In this document: piece by piece, positions 61,450 to 64,000 of the stretch
Layout of the letters: the number at the start of each line of letters is the position of its first letter
Numbering within the stretch: the first letter of the stretch is position 1
NCBI GenBank assembly: GCA_014905825.1
Contig: JACGCN010000003.1
Span: forward strand, 1,240,001-1,304,000
Reading direction: 5' to 3'
Source of the DNA: Lyophyllum atratum
Taxonomy: Eukaryota; Basidiomycota; Agaricomycetes; Agaricales; Lyophyllaceae
Length of the DNA stretch: 64,000 bases
Program-made: the position numbers and the translations under genes
Notes under the pieces: generated by a model
What the model saw: only the letters and a program-made list of their open reading frames with translations
The model's database searches: none
Told to the model about the DNA's origin: nothing

Positions 61450-62181
61450 ATGCGTCTTTACATCCAGCACCATCTTCCGCACGTGACGAACCGAGTTGAG
61501 TTCCAAGTTGCACCTCCCCCGGCCCTTCCATCCATTACGACACGGACCGAGTTCACTACCGAACGTCTGGCCTATTCGGACAAAGAGGAACCTTTCCTTG
61601 CACCGGCTGGGAGAGACAGGGCGAGTCCTACCCCGCCAGACGCAGATGGGAGCGGTTCCGGACCACGTGGCCCCAGACTCAGGCGGGGATGCAATCAAAT
61701 ACCAAAGCCGGCGGGGGAGCCGGGAAGGCCAAACTCAGGAGGTTTCTGTGTGGAAGCCGCACTCCTAGCTGAAGGTTGGTCCAAGCAGTCTGCTCAGGAG
61801 CTCCGGGTGCGTGATTTGTCGATTTCCCTCCAGCCCACCGCTCATTGCAGGATAGGAGGCCGTTCGGACTGCGGCTCAGGACCAGCTGGACTTGAAGGTC
61901 AGCTATAAAAGCCAACATAAACCGACTTTAAGAAAGATCTGTGCTGAGGTGCGTGCCACATTGCGAGTAATGTTTGTGGTGTTGAACTTCGGGCATAGAT
62001 GATGGGGGAGAAGCGATGGCCAGTTTTGAAGAACTACGCTGGCTGCTGGCCGGTTCACAGTATGCTGAAATTGGCCCTCAAGTATTTCTCAGAGGCCGCG
62101 CGCCGCAACGACTACAAGGAGAGCAGTCAACGACTTCGCGCGGCGCTTAGGGGTGAGAGTCCTCCGGCGGCCTCGACTTGA
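61450..62181 (+). CDS. Protein of an unnamed basidiomycete family
   Basis: Three exons, 61450-61806, 61856-61948 and 61999-62181, give 210 residues. Conserved parts are IPKPAGEPGRPNSGGF, WSKQSAQELREAVRTA, LKVSYKSQHKPTLRKICAE and WPVLKNYAGCWPVHSMLKLA followed by LKYFSEAARR. I recall similar 'GEPGRP...GGY / WP...CWPV...LKLxLKY' proteins as frequent hypothetical genes in Agaricomycetes; no function is known to me. Introns are GTGCGT...GATAG and GTGCGT...GCATAG. The N-terminal 60 residues are less certain; a downstream start is possible. It is divergent from the WD40 gene, 260 bp away. Confidence 0.65.
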
Positions 62182-63770
62182 AGAGTGTACGAAGACTTAG
62201 ACTTTGGATCATAGAATGTAGCTCTATCACTACATAGGGAGAACCATGTGCATATTTCGGAACAAGGAACACCAGCTCATCCGAACATCATCGCAGCTGA
62301 GCAACTGTAGTTGAATACTCTAGTCAGCGAAGCTCGATCACGGCGCATCCCTTGATTCCGAAGAAGTCGATGTATCTTGCTGGTATTGAATGAGAACAGA
62401 GATGTACGAGGAGGTCATGATCAACTCACTGTAGATATCAAAGAGGTGCAAGAGCGGAACTGTCAGAAACGACGGTAAAGCAGCCACTGGGGGACGGCAC
62501 CCTGCGTGAACTATGATGTAGGGATAGATGAGACAAATTCCTCGTAGTAAAGAATTGTTTGAGTACAACGAATGTCGAGAGGAGAGAGTATCCTCCGTTG
62601 CGGGGCACGATATGTTGCTCCCTACAACACTGCTGGCCAGTAAACAGCATATTCAAGTTGGATATATTGTTCGGGCAAGGAAACCGCCAGGTAGCAAGAG
62701 GAGAGATATGATAGAAGTTGTAGGCGTTGTAGATGTAGTTATGGGGCGAAATTTCACTCTCAGGGTAAACCCAGCAGACGTGAGTATAGTTTGGGCTGGC
62801 CCAAGTCTATACATGAAGGCAAAGTAGCATGGGCAAGCCCAGAGCTACACAACGTAACACGGAGAGGTGATGGGCTAAAATCTGGAACGACGAGGAGAGG
62901 GGAGGGGATGACGGTGGAGAGATGGAAGGGAATGAGGGGGAGAGAGGGCCGAAGTGGGCGAGGATTGTTGAGGTGGGCGGGGGTTAAGTCGGGCGAGGGC
63001 TGGAGGGAGTGAAAATTTAAAAAGTCAATTAAGAGGTGCAACGGGACTGAATGCGTTGGCAACTCACCTGCTGACCTGTACCCTGCAGCATAGACATTGC
63101 GAACCTAGTAAGGTAAGAGGGAGTCAGAACCTGAAGCTAGAGAACGACTTCTTTTACTTACCTGAGACGGGTGGACGCATCCTCTCCACGATTTGGGTGG
63201 TGAGCGGAGGCCCGGGTCACCGGTCACCTAGAGGCTAGCAACCACGGATTTGGCATGTCGGACTAGGTCGGACTTAGCAGAAAAAAGGTCGAGGCCGAAA
63301 AAGGTCGAGGCCGGTCTATTTGGCCTACAAGCAACTGACTAAGCATAGCCGTTGAAGCAACTTTTTCGTCAAGTCCATCGTGCCCTCGCCGAGTATCTCA
63401 GCGACCTTCTCATTTCACACTACCTGTAGTCATGGGGCCACCCAGGCGTACACACAACATCCTTTTCCTCTGAAGTTCAGGGCGTGCCCGACTTCCTTGT
63501 TTTCTCCTGGTTGCAAACCGAGAAACATATCCACTCTCTGACCACACCTGAGTACTTGGGCATTCGCTGCCCTCATTCTACGCTATTAGTCTCTAATACC
63601 TTTCTGGCTGTCTTCTACTGCACCAACGTCACCTTTTTTTTTACCCAACAATCCAATATTTCCGACACTAGTGGCCGCGCTGCCGTTGCTGTACCCACCC
63701 AGAGCCATACCTCATCCTCCAGCCACTTCGGGGGGAAATCTCCTTTTCGTCACGTTCATATATCTGCGCC
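62182..63770. other. Intergenic region, no convincing gene
   Basis: Open frames here are short and overlap on both strands. A G/A-rich stretch (about 62918-63010) has many GGG runs on the plus strand. AAAAAGGTCGAGGCCG is repeated in tandem at about 63283-63313. The last few hundred bases should hold the promoter of the gene starting at 63771. Confidence 0.5.
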
Positions 63771-64000
63771 ATGCATCAACAGTGAGTTTCCCCTGTTCTT
63801 CTTGCTCGTTAGGTCCAACTAACATCTTACACGCAGTCCGCGGCCATTGAACGAGCGGCTGAACGTACCCTACTCATTCGACAAGACACGGGGCAGAGTC
63901 ATTGTCCTCAATGGGGACTTTTATTACTCCCCAAATTCTTCGCGCCAAGTTGACTTGCCCCCTCCCGATCCATATCAGGGCACAATACATAATATATTCG
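63771..64000 (+). CDS. 5' end of an unidentified gene, cut by the window edge
   Basis: A short first exon (63771-63781, ATGCATCAACA) is followed by a GTGAGT...ACGCAG intron (63782-63836). The second exon reads RPLNERLNVPYSFDKTRGRV, then IVLNGDFYYSPNSSRQVDLP and PPPDPYQGT, open to the end. The clean splice and protein-like composition support a real gene; I do not recognise the family. Confidence 0.6.

Noticed and set aside
62900..63015. Minus-strand Pro/Leu/Ser-rich frame as a gene
   Set aside because: It is the complement of a G/A-rich low-complexity stretch with no domain or splice support.

Overview
The window looks like an Agaricomycete (mushroom-forming basidiomycete) nuclear contig. 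Genes are dense and split by many short introns of about 45-60 nt with GT/GC-AG ends. The gene set fits: a PAK-type kinase, TEL1/ATM, Pmt4, a sorting nexin, a DOPA 4,5-dioxygenase-like protein, F-box proteins, a Kex2-processed cysteine-rich secreted protein and CACTA/Plavaka-like and copia-like transposons. All identifications come from reading translated sequence by eye; no database search was run.

Layout. 1-36 kb is mostly host genes: the 3' part of a PAK kinase (+); a complete TEL1 checkpoint kinase of about 9.8 kb (-); cystathionine beta-synthase (-); an intron-containing tRNA-His (+); a duplicated block holding a broken PD-(D/E)XK-like gene and a DOPA dioxygenase-like gene (-); a RING-PH-VWA protein of Far1/Ste5-type architecture (+); a small secreted cysteine-rich protein (+); an F-box protein (-); PMT4 (+) and MVP1 (+) in tandem; a second F-box protein (-); an alpha/beta hydrolase with a broken partial copy downstream. 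A DNAJC17-like splicing co-chaperone (-) follows.

37.7-58.6 kb is mainly mobile DNA. A large gene of a family I cannot name (37.9-40.9 kb) lies between GTTTCTTAAGAAAC-type palindromes at 37.7 and 52.0-52.2 kb, and may belong to a DNA transposon. Inside that interval sits a copia element on the minus strand (41244-51767), itself split by a second, unrelated copia element on the plus strand (41981-47218). Both retrotransposons keep 5-bp target duplications and LTR pairs that look identical, so both insertions are young. To the right lie a decayed TypA/BipA-like GTPase gene, a Plavaka/CACTA-like transposase gene and a coiled-coil RING gene.

59-64 kb returns to host-like genes: a WD40 protein with a C-terminal membrane segment (-), a small gene of an unnamed family (+), about 1.6 kb without a clear gene, and the 5' end of a gene that leaves the window (+).

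Frame breaks in three otherwise good genes fall at or beside mononucleotide runs. These could be sequencing errors or real lesions, and they limit how far 'pseudogene' can be claimed.
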